A stretch of DNA of 64,000 nt. Source: Gonocerus acuteangulatus. Taxonomy: Eukaryota; Arthropoda; Insecta; Hemiptera; Coreidae. The notes beneath the pieces are model-generated. The model did no database searches. It worked only from the letters and a program-made list of their open reading frames with translations, and was not told the DNA's origin. This document shows positions 44,097 through 55,562 of the stretch, piece by piece. Within the stretch, counting starts at the first letter, position 1. Each line of letters starts with the position of its first letter. Position numbers and translations under genes: made by a program. The DNA is taken from contig OX328126.1 of assembly GCA_946811695.1 (NCBI GenBank), positions 10,391,246 to 10,455,245 on the forward strand. The letters run 5' to 3'.

Positions 44097-44106
44097 AATA
44101 AATAAT

Positions 44107-45587
44107 CACTCTATAGATATTAGTGAGCAGGCTAAGTACCTGGGAGTTATATTTGACCGATCTTTAACTTGGGCTCAGCACATAAAATCTCTCAAATCAA
44201 CATGCCAAAGAAAGTTGAACATCCTTAAAACCATGACATCCAACTGTTGGGGAGCTGACCGGAAAACCATGCTCATGCTATACCGCAGTTACATTCGCTC
44301 CAGCCTTGACTATGGATGCTCAGTGTACGGCTCAGCATCACCTAGAACTTTAAAAATGCTCGATTCCGTTCACCACTCTGGGATCCGACTATCAACCGGT
44401 GCATACCGATCAAGCCCAGTAAACAGCCGTTGTGTTGAAGCAGGAGAGCTTCCACTCCACTTGCGTAGACAACAAATTATTCTATCAAATTTCATAGGAA
44501 TAAAAGCAGCAATACGTCACCCACTTAATCAATATCTAAATTGCAATATCGCTCATATCCATACAACAAAAAACCCTTCTCCATCAGAACTAATGAGATC
44601 ATAAATGAATTAAACATTGACACTCGAAATATTATCCACAACATCTCCTTTTCAAAACCTCCTTGGACAATGACAGTTCCGAAAATTAACCTTTCCCTTA
44701 CCAAATACATTAAAAAGGATACCGACCCTCTAATTTTGCTCACTGAATTTAAAAAACTAAAAAGTGAACTGCCAAAAGGACAAGACGTATTTACTGATGG
44801 TTCAAAGGACAATATTGGAGTAGGCTCCGCTATCTATTCAGAAGAAATTGGTTACAAGTTTGCATTAGATCCCAACTGCAGCAACTATACAGCGGAATTA
44901 TTAGGTATTCTGAAGGCTCTGAATATTATAGCTCCGAAATATGGCAATATTATTATATTCACTGACTCTCTTTCAACACTAATATCTATGAGCAATCCAT
45001 TCTCCAAACACCCACTGATTATAGAGATATTAGAAGCTATTGAAGAATTGAATCAGCAGACCCAAGCAGTAATATTTGTGTGGATACCCAGTCATTGCGG
45101 GATACCAGGTAATGAAGCAGTAGACCAACTAGCCAAGGAAGCGGTATACGAAGGGATAGAATATTCCAGAATACCTCAGAATGACCTAGTAAGTTATGTC
45201 AAATATAAAATTCTAAAAAAATGGCAGAGCACATGGGATACCGTAGCACAGGAGAACAAATTATATCACATAAAAAAGGAAGTAAGACCATGGAAGACAT
45301 CTATCAGATCATCGAAAAAAGAAGAAAGAGTCTTGACTCGCCTTAGAATCGGACATACTAGAATAACTCATTCATTTCTGATGTCTCGAGACGACCCACC
45401 TATCTGCATAAAATGCAATGAAAGAATCACCGTGCACCACCTTCTGGTTGACTGCAGAATTTACGAGAAGCAAAGAAGAGAAGCTCAGCTATCAAATACA
45501 ATTAGTGAAATTCTGGCGGATCATCCCAACCAAATCCTTAAGCTTTTTGAATTTTTAAGTTCCACAGATTTAATAGATAAAATTTAA
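44107..45587 (+). pseudogene. LINE ORF2, RT thumb, RNase H and CCHC region
   Basis: First segment (to about 44580): QAKYLGVIFDRSLTWAQHI, LYRSYIRSSLDYGCSVYGSA and LPLHLRRQQI, the post-palm RT region. A frame shift follows at an A6-C3 stretch near 44570-44580. The second frame (to 45587) carries a complete RNase H domain: DGS (residue D86 of that frame), TAELLGIL (E119), FTDSLST (D142), and SHCGIPGNEAVDQLAKEA (H185, D195). Near the end is CIKC...HHLLVDC, a CCHC-type knuckle. RNase H after RT indicates the I group of LINEs. Apart from the frame shift and the insertion the copy is well preserved, so it is fairly recent. Confidence 0.92.
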
Positions 45588-45589
45588 AA

Positions 45590-45947
45590 CTAACTAGCAC
45601 TAAAAACCACAACCAAAAAAAATAGAAATAAATAAATGAAAAAAAAAAGAAAAAAAAATGCATGTGTGTATGGGTATGTGCTTTGTGTGTGAGTGTGTGT
45701 ACGTATAAATGTGTGTATATGTATATGTGTGTGTGTGAGTGTATACATATACATATTCTATTTAGTTTCAAAAACAATTAAATAACTCCGAGAAAATCAA
45801 TAAATAAACAATCACTTCATTACTAAAAAATTGCATCATTATTCGCGAATCTTAAATTGAAAAACTAGTGCATTAATTACTAATACAGCAGTGCAGCTCC
45901 TAGCTCTTAAAACATGTGTTTAATGACCGCTTCGTGGTTGACAACAC

Positions 45948-45982
<35 letters not shown>
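45590..45982 (+). other. LINE 3' UTR
   Basis: GT-rich (45660-45760), then AT-rich, then TGACCGCTTCGTGGTTGACA and the A tail. Confidence 0.7.
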
Positions 45983-45987
<5 letters not shown>

Positions 45988-46200
45988 TGTATATGTTAAG
46001 AAGAAATGTTTAAATGGGCAAACAATAAGATTTTCCGAGTGAACGCGATGCTGGTTTGGATATAATTTTTGTGTGCGAGCTTCGATTGATCCCTTTTTTG
46101 GTTTTATTTGGTCCTTCTTCAATACGTTTCAAAATAAAAATCCATTTTTTTAATCTTTATTGCAAGAAAGTATACATAAAATTAAGTACGACAAAAATAT
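45983..46200. repeat. interspersed repeat X, copy 2, right part
   Basis: GTTTAAATGGGCAAACAATA, GTGAACGCGATGCTGGTTTG and GCAAGAAAGTATACATAA match 13560-13715 in order. Confidence 0.75.
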
Positions 46201-46310
46201 AAATTTCACAACATTAAACTTTTAAGTCGGTTTCTCAAAACTATGCGATGCCCGGGCGTCTTCAATTTTTGCCCGATCAATTTCAAATTTTAACTGAAGC
46301 TTCCTCATGA

Positions 46311-46795
46311 TATGTGAGATGTTTGGCGAGGTGTATGGTATTGCCTTCCTAGAGTGACCGATTCAGTGAAGTGAGTGAGATGTTTGGTGAGGTGTATTGT
46401 ATTGCCTTCGTAGAGTGACCGATTGAGTGAAGTGAGTGAGATGTTTGGTGAGGTGTATTGTATTGCCTTCGTAGAGTGACCGATTGAGTGAAGTGAGTGA
46501 GATGTTTGGTGAGGTGTGTTGTATTGCCTTCGTAGAGTGACCGACTGAGTGAAGTGAGTGAGATGTTTGGTGAGGCGTATTGTATTGCCTTCCTAGAGTG
46601 ACCGATTGAGTGAAGTGAGTGAGATGTTTGGTGAGGTGTATTGTATTGCCTTCGTAGAGTGACCGATTGAGTGAAGCGAGTGAGATGTTCGGTCAGGTGT
46701 ATAGTATTGCTTCCTAGAGTGACTGAGTGATCAAGTGAGTGAAGTTACTGAGACGTTTAGTGAGGTGTATTGTATTGCCTTCCTAGAGTGACTGC
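46311..46795. repeat. 61-bp minisatellite, about 8 copies
   Basis: GAGATGTTTGGTGAGGTGTA starts at 46316 and about every 61 bp (46377, 46438, 46499, ...). Units include ATTGCCTTCGTAGAGTGACC. The last two units are diverged. Confidence 0.96.
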
Positions 46796-47329
46796 CTTTG
46801 AGTGTAAAGTCTCCCTAAAATAGATCCATCCCAGGAGCCTTTGTTCTACGCCGAGGATATTGAAACCATACAGACCACAGGACGGGGCTGACGTACTACG
46901 GTTTGCTAACTTTTTCATTCTGATAAGCGAGAGGCGGTGTCTGTTCCTATACATTTCCAGCATTTAGTTCTATCAAGGGACAGCTTCTAAATAATTCTGT
47001 CATATTTATTTTTTTACTGGAAATTCTGTAGTCTCCAGAGATAGCATCGTGAAGTACAAATATTTCTGTTTTGAAGCATTAAATATTCTCTGGCTTGTTT
47101 GATACTTTCTGAATGAGAACTTTTTGTGTCATCAGACCAAGCTACTTCATTCGTTTAACCTCCCTTTTATTAAAGTAGGCACACTATAATATATTCAAGA
47201 CAAGAAGAAGTTGTCTTGATCAGACTAAGGATAGACCAAACATCGTCTCTACCATGTCAAACTATCTAAAATGACAAATGACGTTTTTCAGATTCGAGAC
47301 ATTTGTCTTAATTTGTGGACGATACGCCT
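46796..47329. other. no feature recognised
   Basis: Mixed composition, unique-looking; 68-codon frame at 46757-46963 partly overlaps the satellite. Confidence 0.4.
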
Positions 47330-49297
47330 TGTCATAAATTGTGTCAATTCTAACCCATTTAGAATAGCCTTTAATGCCTCAAATAAAGTATCGAATAGAA
47401 ACCTTTTTCAATATATTACTTAGTCCATTGTGTCAATTCTAACCCCTTTAGAATAGCCTTTAATGCCTTAAATAAAGTATCGAATAGAAACCTTTTTCAA
47501 TATATTACTTAGTCAATTGTGTCAATTCTAACTCATTTAGAATAGCCTTTAATGCCTTAAATAAAGTATCGAATAGAAACCTTTTTCGATATATTACTTA
47601 GTCAATTGTGTCAATTCTAACCCATTTAGAATAGCCTTTAATGCCTTAAATAAAGTATCGAATAGAAACCTTTTTCAATATATTACTTAGTCAATTGTGT
47701 CAATTCTAACCCATTTAGAATAGCCTTTAATGCCTTAAATAAAGTATCGAATAGAAACCTTTTTCGATATATTACTTAGTCAATTGTGTCAATTCTAACC
47801 CATTTAGAATAGCCTTTAATGCCTTAAATAAAGTATCGAATAGAAACCTTTTTCAATATATTACTTAGTCAATTGTGTCAATTCTGACCCATTTAGAGTA
47901 GCCTTTAATGCCTTAAATAAAGTATCGAATAGAAACCTTTTTCGATATATTACTTAGTCAATTGTGTCAATTCTAACCCATTTAGAATAGCCTTTAATGC
48001 CTTAAATAAAGTATCGAATAGAAACCTTTTTCGATATATTACTTAGTCAATTGTGTCAATTCTAGCCCATTTAGAATAGCCTTTAATGCCTTAAATAAAG
48101 TATCGAATAGAAACCTTTTTCGATATATTACTTAGTCAATTGTGTCAATTCTAAACCATTTAGAATAGCCTTTAATGCCTTAAATAAAGTATCGAATAGA
48201 AACCTTTTTCAATATATTACTTAGTCAATTGTGTCAATTCTAACCCATTTAGAATAGCCTTTAATGCCTTAAATAAAGTATCGAATAGAAACCTTTTTCA
48301 ATATATTACTTAGTCCATTGTGTCAATTCTAACTCATTTAGAATAGCCTTTAATGCCTTAAATAAAGTATCGAATAGAAACCTTTTTCGATATATTACTT
48401 AGTCAATTGTGTCAATTCTAACCCATTTAGAATAGCCTTTAATGCCTTAAATAAAGTATCGAATAGAAACCTTTTTCAATATATTACTTAGTCAATTGTG
48501 TCAATTCTAACCCATTTAGAATAGCCTTTAATGCCTTAAATAAAGTATCGAATAGAAACCTTTTTCGATATATTACTTAGTCAATTGTGTCAATTCTAAC
48601 CCATTTAGAATAGCCTTTAATGCCTTAAATAAAGTATCGAATAGAAACCTTTTTCAATATATTACTTAGTCAATTGTGTCAATTCTGACCCATTTAGAGT
48701 AGCCTTTAATGCCTTAAATAAAGTATCGAATAGAAACCTTTTTCGATATATTACTTAGTCAATTGTGTCAATTCTAACCCATTTAGAATAGCCTTTAATG
48801 CCTTAAATAAAGTATCGAATAGAAACCTTTTTCGATATATTACTTAGTCAATTGTGTCAATTCTAGCCCATTTAGAATAGCCTTTAATGCCTTAAATAAA
48901 GTATCGAATAGAAACCTTTTTCGATATATTACTTAGTCAATTGTGTCAATTCTAAACCATTTAGAATAGCCTTTAATGCCTTAAATAAAGTATCGAATAG
49001 AAACCTTTTTCAATATATTACTTAGTCAATTGTGTCAATTCTAACCCATTTAGAATAGCCTTTAATGCCTTAAATAAAGTATCGAATAGAAACCTTTTTC
49101 AATATATTACTTAGTCCATTGTGTCAATTCTAACCCATTTAGAGTAGCCTTTAATGCCTTAAATAAAGTATCGAATAGAAACCTTTTTCAATATATTACT
49201 TAGTCAATTGTGTCAATTCTAACCCATTTAGAATAGCCTTTAATGCCTCAAATAAAGTATCGAATAGAAACCTTTTTCAATACATTACTTAGTCAAT
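47330..49297. repeat. 89-bp satellite, 22 copies, in a 9-unit higher-order repeat
   Basis: GTGTCAATTCTAACCCATTT + AGAATAGCCTTTAATGCCTT + AAATAAAGTATCGAATAGAA + ACCTTTTTC[AG]ATATATTACT recurs every 89 bp. Diagnostic variants (ACTCATTT, GACCC..AGAGTAG, TCTAGCCC, TAAACCATT, and CAAT/CGAT choices) appear in the same order in units 3-11 and 12-20, an offset of 801 bp. Units are otherwise nearly identical. Confidence 0.98.
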
Positions 49298-49419
49298 GGA
49301 TAGAATATGTTTGGTCTGTAGTTTCCTCCGATTTGCATATTCGATAATTTGACTTCGATAGGTTTACTCCGAAAAACCGGACAAAATATTAAGCAGATAT
49401 CTGTTCCTTGACCATACGT

Positions 49420-49646
49420 TACAAAATAGCGATAGTGTGGTCACTACTATGTTCCGACCGCCTGATTTTCCCCTTTGCAGGCACCCATTAATAAAGTAAT
49501 GAAAGGCTGGTTAAGTAATTAAAGGACGGCCTGGAACCCCGAAACCAACCCTATTCGACGGCACTGGAAAATAAAATCAACAGAGCTCTTCCAAATTTTG
49601 AACTCAGGTCGTCCAGCATATTAATCGAGCGGCCTACCGCTGAGCA

Positions 49647-49650
<4 letters not shown>
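49420..49650 (-). mobile_element. S1 SINE, degraded copy 5
   Basis: CTATGTTCCGACCGCCTGAT, TTTTCCCCTTTGCAGG, TAAAGTAATGAAAGGCTGG, box B as TTTTGAACTCAGGTCG and GCGGCCTACCGCTGAGCATG at the tRNA end, directly followed by a TA run. The poly(T) end is lost. Confidence 0.75.
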
Positions 49651-49700
<50 letters not shown>

Positions 49701-49702
49701 GT
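49648..49702. repeat. (TA)n microsatellite
   Basis: TA units with one GTATA interruption; mirrored in context at 51268-51370. Confidence 0.95.
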
Positions 49703-50105
49703 CTTTATTAATCAACAAATCACAACAGAAGAAATTGTAACAAATTATACAAGAGTACCTATATAAGTATATACTATACAAAAAGGAATTACTATAATCC
49801 TACTTAGGACTCTAAGGACTAATACTCTCGGCTAACTCCCATCGGAGGGAGGTAACACTTAACATTATAATAGTCTTAATGTATGATAAAAACAAACTTC
49901 AAAACAGGCAAAAAAACATGATAGCGGATTCATTTTACAAACTTATATTACAGCTACTGACTTAAAACTAAAAAACATTATAAAAGTAATCTATGTAATT
50001 TAACAACATTTAAATATAATTATACATACATCACAATAAGCTACGTTAATTAACAAGGAACAAATAATTTATATTTTCACCCTAAATTACACACACACAC
50101 ACCTA
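49703..50105 (-). other. probable LINE 3' UTR
   Basis: AT-rich sequence between the last LINE stop (50106) and the TA run; includes an ACACACACACAC stretch at 50090. Confidence 0.4.
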
Positions 50106-51256
50106 TTACTTATTTACAATTATACTCCTCCTGTTCCATGCTTCCCTACCATAGCCTGCAATATTCTCCCAGTTGCGCCCATTTAAAAAACCGCAAACTT
50201 CCCCAAATGAGAGACCCAACCACTTCAAGCTAATTTCCTTCAGCTACCTACATGAACCTATGAAGTTGTATATATCTTCTTGAGCCAGGGAATTGCAAAG
50301 AATACAATAGCTAGTTGGAGTAGAGTAGCGGTGGTAACATAGCTTCAACAATTCTCCCCTTAACTTTATCAGCCGCATTATTTTAGATGTTGAATATTTA
50401 TCATGGAAATATCCATTAGTCTGATTAATTTCGTTGTTTAAGTGTTTGTAAATTACGGTAGTGCTTGACTCCTTTGCTGCCAAAATATTGCTCTCCCTAA
50501 AATGACTTCAAGCTGCTGCCCTAATGTTTTTAAATATCATTGCCCAATTCTGCATATCTGATTTCACGTTTATGTGATATCTATTCATCATGTTTATAAT
50601 GTCCTTGTAATAATATAACCCTTTCTTTACTATTTCTGTTAATAATATTTTCGGATACCTATAATTCGGTAGATCTACGAGCTTAAGTAAATAATTGTGG
50701 TGGACTTTTAAAGTATGGATATAGATTAAATTTAGAGGAGATTCGTTATATATCACATAATTTGGCGAGTTTCTGGGAAGTTTTAATACCTTTTTAATAA
50801 AAAAAGTAAGTAATTTGTCCACTTTTTTGTACTGAACCCCACCCCAAACCTGCGCTGCGTAACACATCACCGCTCGACTTACTGTGTTAAACACTTTAAG
50901 CTTTGAGGATATCGGGATATTATTATTCGTGATCAAACTTTCCCATACAGAGTTGAGACCACTTTTAGCAACAGAAAGTTTTTCTGAAAAATGTTCCTCC
51001 AGAGATAACTGAGGAGTCACAACTATGCCCAAGTACTTGTAATGACTAGTTACTTCAATTATATGACCTTCCAAGAATCATTTTTGATTTTTTGCCAGTC
51101 TACCGCCATTTTTGAAGACCATTATCTTTGACGTCAATAAGTTTATTTCCAACCCCCATAGTTTGCAGTACTTTGAAAAACTGTTGACCATCAATTGCAT
51201 TGATGCTGGACTAGATGCGTGTAGAATTATATCGTCGGCGTACGCCAACAGCATAT
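50106..51256 (-). pseudogene. non-LTR retrotransposon ORF2, C-terminal third, with three in-frame stops
   Basis: One frame runs from about 51256 down to a TAA at 50106-50108. It starts at the catalytic box ([15 protein letters not shown]), then [57 protein letters not shown] and LLTFFIKKVLKLPRNSPNYV. Near the end is CILCNSLAQEDIYNFIGSC, a CCHC-like knuckle with N for the expected H, then WLGLSFGEVCGFLNGRNWEN. Premature stops: TGA at 51078-51080, one at 50508-50510, TAG at 50244-50246, all without frame shift. No RNase H. The 5' edge is fused to a TA run. Same broad group as 57742-59544. The clade is not fixed. Confidence 0.88.
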
Positions 51257-51266
51257 ATTTATATAT

Positions 51267-51315
<49 letters not shown>

Positions 51316-51343
51316 CTAATCGAGCGGTCTACCGCTGAGCATG

Positions 51344-51375
<32 letters not shown>
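51257..51375. repeat. TA-rich block containing an S1 head fragment
   Basis: TA runs surround CTAATCGAGCGGTCTACCGC then TGAGCATG (51317-51344), the same 28 bp that ends the S1 copy at 49620-49650, again followed by TA units. Confidence 0.8.
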
Positions 51376-52204
51376 TCCTATGATTGCCTCAGTTTTTAAT
51401 TGTTTGTTCCTCCCCCCCCGACATTTAACAGTAAAGTGAGTACTTTAGTAAAACAAGATGTGTAGATGAGCCATATAATTACAATAAAGTTTTCCTAGAG
51501 CGATGTTGAAAAGGACAAGGAGTGATTCCCGCTTAAAATGCTGTCAATTTTCTCTTGTGGCGCCTAAAACATTGCGTCTCAGATTCCATTTTACATGTGT
51601 TTTCATTTATGACCAAGGGTCAAAACAAAAAAATTAACCGTTTCTATCTACTGTTAATGTACTTTCTGAATGACCCTAGATATAATAACGGAAACTCGCT
51701 ACGATTTAGCAGTATCTGCGAGCCGGATACTAATTATATCCTTTAATTTCCATATAAATTATCAGTTTGGCCTATTTTCTGAGTTGATAACTGATATTAT
51801 TTGTGCCACCTTCTACACATAAAAGTAACCGTGAAAAAGCAGAGAGTAGATAGTATCCTTTAGACTGTGATATATGATTATATTTTAGACCCTCTTCAAG
51901 ATTCAGGACTCCAGATGGACAGCTAAAGGAGAGCGGAAAGGGTTAAGCTGCTACTATTTCGGAGCAAATTGCCCCCAGAGCGGAGAAGAAAGGAAGTACA
52001 ATGCCTGTCAGCCTTAGGGTTCTTCCTCGATCTTTTTCTCTAGGGACTTGGGTCTTATTTCATATTCTATCTCTGAGGATGATATTTCAAGCAGACTTCA
52101 TGAATCGGACATGAGCGCAAGGAGTCATCGTATCAAAGCATATATATAAATATACGAGGAAACACACACTAACATTATTGGTAACTCTTACAGGTCAAAG
52201 GTTT
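51376..52204. other. no gene recognised
   Basis: Unique-looking, average composition. The 63-codon frame at 51555 has no motif. Confidence 0.4.
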
Positions 52205-52315
52205 TTCTTCTTTAAACGCGGTTTTCCCTTCCTCCATGGAGACGAAACCCGCTTATGAGGTTGACCTCATGACGAAATCTAGAAGAACATTTTACGTCAG
52301 GAGTCTTATAATATT
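52205..52315 (+). repeat. H-family repeat, diverged
   Basis: AACGCGGTTTTCCC...GACGAAACCCGCTTATGA and GGTTGACCTCATGACG. GCGGTTT can pair with AAACCCGC. Confidence 0.55.
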
Positions 52316-52339
52316 TTTCTAATATCAATGTACTTAGGC

Positions 52340-52400
52340 CTTTCCTTTTTACGAAAGAAAAGCCACGATGTTTAGTGGAAACATAATTCAAAACCTTAGA
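52340..52400 (-). mobile_element. S3 SINE fragment
   Basis: CCTTTTTACGAAAGAAAAGC then TTTAGTGGAAACATAATTCA, degraded S3 body and box B region. Confidence 0.4.
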
Positions 52401-52544
52401 GAAGATGCTTTCTTGCTGTACCATTCACCACCATTGGGTCTCCAGAAATATTTAATCTAAGAGTATGAAGTGAATGAAGAGGTGTAAACGTAAGAGTAAT
52501 ACCTTGGTGTGAAGTATTCTAATATCAGAACTCCTTGTTGAATA

Positions 52545-54220
52545 CCGGAAGTGGGGGTAAGGTTGTGAAGAGTGGGGATAAGGATGGGAAGAGTGGGGGT
52601 AAGTATGGAAGAGTGGAAGTAGGATGTGAATAGTGGGGTAAGTATGAGAAGAGTGGAAGTAGGATGTGAATAGTGGGGGTAAGTATGACAATAGGGGGGT
52701 AGGATTGTAAGAGTGGGGGTAAGTATGAGAAGAATGGAAGTAGGATGTGAATAGTGGGGGTAAGTATGAGAAGAGTGGAAGTAGGATGTGAATAGTGGGG
52801 TAAGTATGAGAAGAGTGGAAGTAGGATGTGAATAGTGGGGTAAGTATGAGAAGAGTGGAAATAGGATGGTAAGAGTGAGGGTAAGTATGAGAAGAGTGGA
52901 AGTAGGATGTGAATAGTGGGGTAAGTATGAGAAGAGTGGAAGTAGGATGTGAATAGTGGGGTAAGTATGGGAAGAGTGGAAGTAGGATGTGAATAGTGGG
53001 GTAAGTATGGGAAGAGTGGAAGTAGGATGTGAATAGTGGGGGTAAGTATGACAATAGTGGGGGTAAGTATGGAAGAGTGGAAGTAGGATGTGAATAGTGG
53101 GGTAAGTATGAGAAGAGTGGAAGTAGGATGTGAATAGTGGGGTAAGTATGAGAAGAGTGGAAGTAGGATGTGAATAGTGGGGGTAAGTATGACAATAGTG
53201 GGGGTAGGATTGTAAGAGTGGGGGTAAGTATGAGAATAGTGGAAGTAGGATGTGAATAGTGGGGTAAGTATGAGAAGAGTGGAAGTAGGATGGGAATAGT
53301 GGGGGTAGGATGGTAAGAGTAGGGGTAGGATGCTAAGAGTGGAAGTAGGATGGTAAGAGTGGGGGTAAGTATGAGAAGAATGGAAGTAGGATGTGAATAG
53401 TGGGGGTAAGTATGAGAAGAGTGGAAGTAGGATGTGAATAGTGGGGTAAGAATGAGAAGAGTGGAAGTAGGATGTGATTAGTGGGGTATGTATGAGAAGA
53501 GTGGAAGTAGGATGGGAATAGTGGGGGTAGGATGGTAAGAGTGGAAGTAGGATGGTAAGAGTGGGGGTAAGTATGAGAAGAGTGGAAGTAGGATAGTAAG
53601 AGTGGGGGTAAGTATGAGAAGAGTGGAAGTAGGATGGTAAGAGTGGGGGTAAGTATGAGAAGAGTGGAAGTAGGATGGGAATAGTGGGGGTAGGATGGTA
53701 AGAGTGGGGGTAAGTATGAGAAGAATGGAAGTAGGATGGTAAGAGTGGAAGTAGGATGGTAAGAGTGGGGGTAAGTATGAGAAGAATGGAAGTAGGATGT
53801 GAATAGTGGGGGTAAGTATGAGAAGAGTGGAAGTAGGATGTGAATAGTGGGGTAAGAATGAGAAGAGAGGAAGTAGGATGTGAATAGTGGGGTATGTATG
53901 AGAAGAGTGGAAGTAGGATGGGAATAGTGGGGGTAGGATGGTAAGAGTGGAAGTAGGATGGTAAGAGTGGGGGTAAGTATGAGAAGAGTGGAAGTAGGAT
54001 GGTAAGAGTGGGGGTAAGTATGAGAAGAGTGGAAGTAGGATGGTAAGAGTGGGGGTAAGTATGAGAAGAGTGGAAGTAGGATGGGAATAGTGGGGGTAGG
54101 ATGGTAAGAGTGGGGGTAAGTATGAGAAGAATGGAAGTAGGATGGTAAGAGTGGGGGTAAGTATGAGAAGAGTGGAAGTAGGATGGGAATAGTGGGGGTA
54201 GGATGGTAAGAGTGGGGGTG
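52545..54220. repeat. minisatellite of about 40-bp purine-rich units, 1.7 kb
   Basis: AAGTATGAGAAGAGTGGAAG + TAGGATGTGAATAGTGGGG and related forms, built from half-units sharing AGTGG. The right half shows a second-level repeat: GTGGGGTAAGAATGAGAAGA at 53441 and 53847, GTGGGGTATGTATGAG at 53481 and 53887, offset 406 bp. Strong strand bias (G/A on plus). The minus strand lacks stops, giving long Ser/Thr/Pro/His-rich frames that I reject as genes. Confidence 0.96.
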
Positions 54221-54921
54221 TTCTTTATCAGCTGATACTCTTGTAGAGTCTTGTAGTAATGAGGCTCTTACAGATAACTCAGGGATTTTCAAAAATGTTC
54301 CTCATTATAGAGGTAAAGTTTCATTTTGTCTTATGTTTCTTCATTTCCTTGTATCGTATCGTGTTCATATTATCTTCAAGGTTTTTTTTTTAACGAATTA
54401 CTCTTTTAGTTAACATTGAATTCAAAGTAAAAAAGGAGAAGAATCAAAGATTATTAATTACTGAAACAGCTGTTGAAGAGTAAGTGGCTGGATAAATAAA
54501 TCAACATAGCACAGATGATGAGGTATACAAAAATGCCTCATCATACTTGATGAAATTTATGGGATTGTGGTGGGTTAATTCCGTAATATCGCCTGAAGAA
54601 TAGCCGGAATGTAAGCTTTTGTGTAACGTATGACAGGTTAAGGAGATGGATAGGATAAAGTCGGGAAGCAAAGGGAATCCTCTCAGGGTAATGACGATAG
54701 CCTCGTTTGCTGATCGGTCGGTATGTGATTGGAACACGTAGGTTGGGGAATTAGTATGTGCGGCTTCTTATGGCATCCAAGAGATTGAGCACAAAGCGGC
54801 TGAAACATTGGTCAAATCAAGGGAAGCAGCGCTGGAGCACAAGACGTTACAAAGTCGGTTGGACAGTTATTGTTACACCGATGACTAGAAAACTGACTCA
54901 GCCTCAGGAGCTGTTTTTTTT
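54221..54921. other. no gene accepted
   Basis: An open stretch at about 54735-54890 (plus) and a 78-codon frame at 54501-54737 (minus) have protein-like composition but no recognised motif and no ATG context. Confidence 0.35.
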
Positions 54922-54983
54922 TTTTAATTAATTATTATGATGGCGTGTCAACCCTTAAGGTCACTAACGCCATTCCTGTGTGT
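54922..54983 (-). mobile_element. SINE-like 3' tail, third hairpin type, second copy
   Basis: Minus strand: ACAGGAATGGCGTTAGTGAC then CTTAAGGGTTGACACGCCAT and an A-rich end. The stem at 54940-54946 / 54967-54973 is perfect. Confidence 0.65.
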
Positions 54984-55321
54984 GGTAATTTTCATTATAA
55001 TTTTGTAATAAGTATTAATATGTATATATTCTTATTAAATTGCTATTAATAATGGTATTATTTGCAGATATTAATTCAAACGACAATATAGAAATGCTCA
55101 ATTGCTTATAAACAAAGAAATAATTAATATAAAAAATAAAAAAATAAAAAAAATTAAAATAATAAAATATAATATTAAATGTAATAAAAAAAAATTATAA
55201 AATCAAATGAAAAAAAAGTAATGTTAATAAAATAAAATATAAAAATTATAAATAAATAGGACAAATGAGAATTTCGGTTCTGTATTTTCTATCTAAATTT
55301 TGTCTATCAAGTTGACACCCC
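54984..55321. other. AT-rich low-complexity region
   Basis: Mostly A/T with AATAAAA-type words (55120-55260). No gene. Confidence 0.6.
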
Positions 55322-55562
55322 TTAAAAAGTCAAAAATCCTCCCCACTTGGTTGGATGATCACCTAGAATTTGATCTAAGGAGTCAGATAGTTGGTGTTGC
55401 TCTTTCAGTTGCTCATAAGCCCTGTAATTAGTCAAGATGTGCTTCACAGTTAGCAGCACATAGCATGAGCTACAAATCGGTGCGGGGTCCTTTGACATGA
55501 GGAAGGAATGCGTGAGGTTTGTATGGCCTCGGCGAGGTTCATCCTGCATAGATTTACCGGGC
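55322..55562 (-). pseudogene. I-like LINE C-terminal fragment
   Basis: Frame: RRGHTNLTHSFLMSKDPAP then ICSSCYVLLTVKHILTNYRA, then QHQLSDSLDQILGDHP. It aligns with the GHTRITHSFLMSR...CIKC..R.TVHHLLVDC...ILADHPNQ end of the LINE at 43.5-46 kb. The knuckle keeps CxxC and H but has N.Y in place of the last Cys. Only the last ~65 codons remain. Confidence 0.85.

Larger units (their letters stand above)
43553..45982 (+). mobile_element. I-like LINE, 5'-truncated 2.4-kb copy with poly(A) tail and target duplication
   Basis: Contains RT and RNase H coding parts, a GT-rich 3' UTR and A33 (45951-45983). AAGGGTGTAT is found at 43543-43552 and 45983-45992. The flanks are the two halves of repeat X (compare 13460-13740), confirming both edges. 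It carries an S2 tail insertion at 44045-44096. Confidence 0.93.

Noticed and set aside
52452..54292. Minus-strand open frames of 247 and 319 codons, Ser/Thr/Pro/His/Tyr-rich
   Set aside because: They lie wholly within the 40-bp minisatellite; the unit has no stop in that strand. No start context, domain or unique sequence.
54735..54890. Open plus-strand stretch ending in a Glu/Lys-rich tail
   Set aside because: About 49 codons, no ATG, no motif I recognise; could be a transposon gene end but not supportable.
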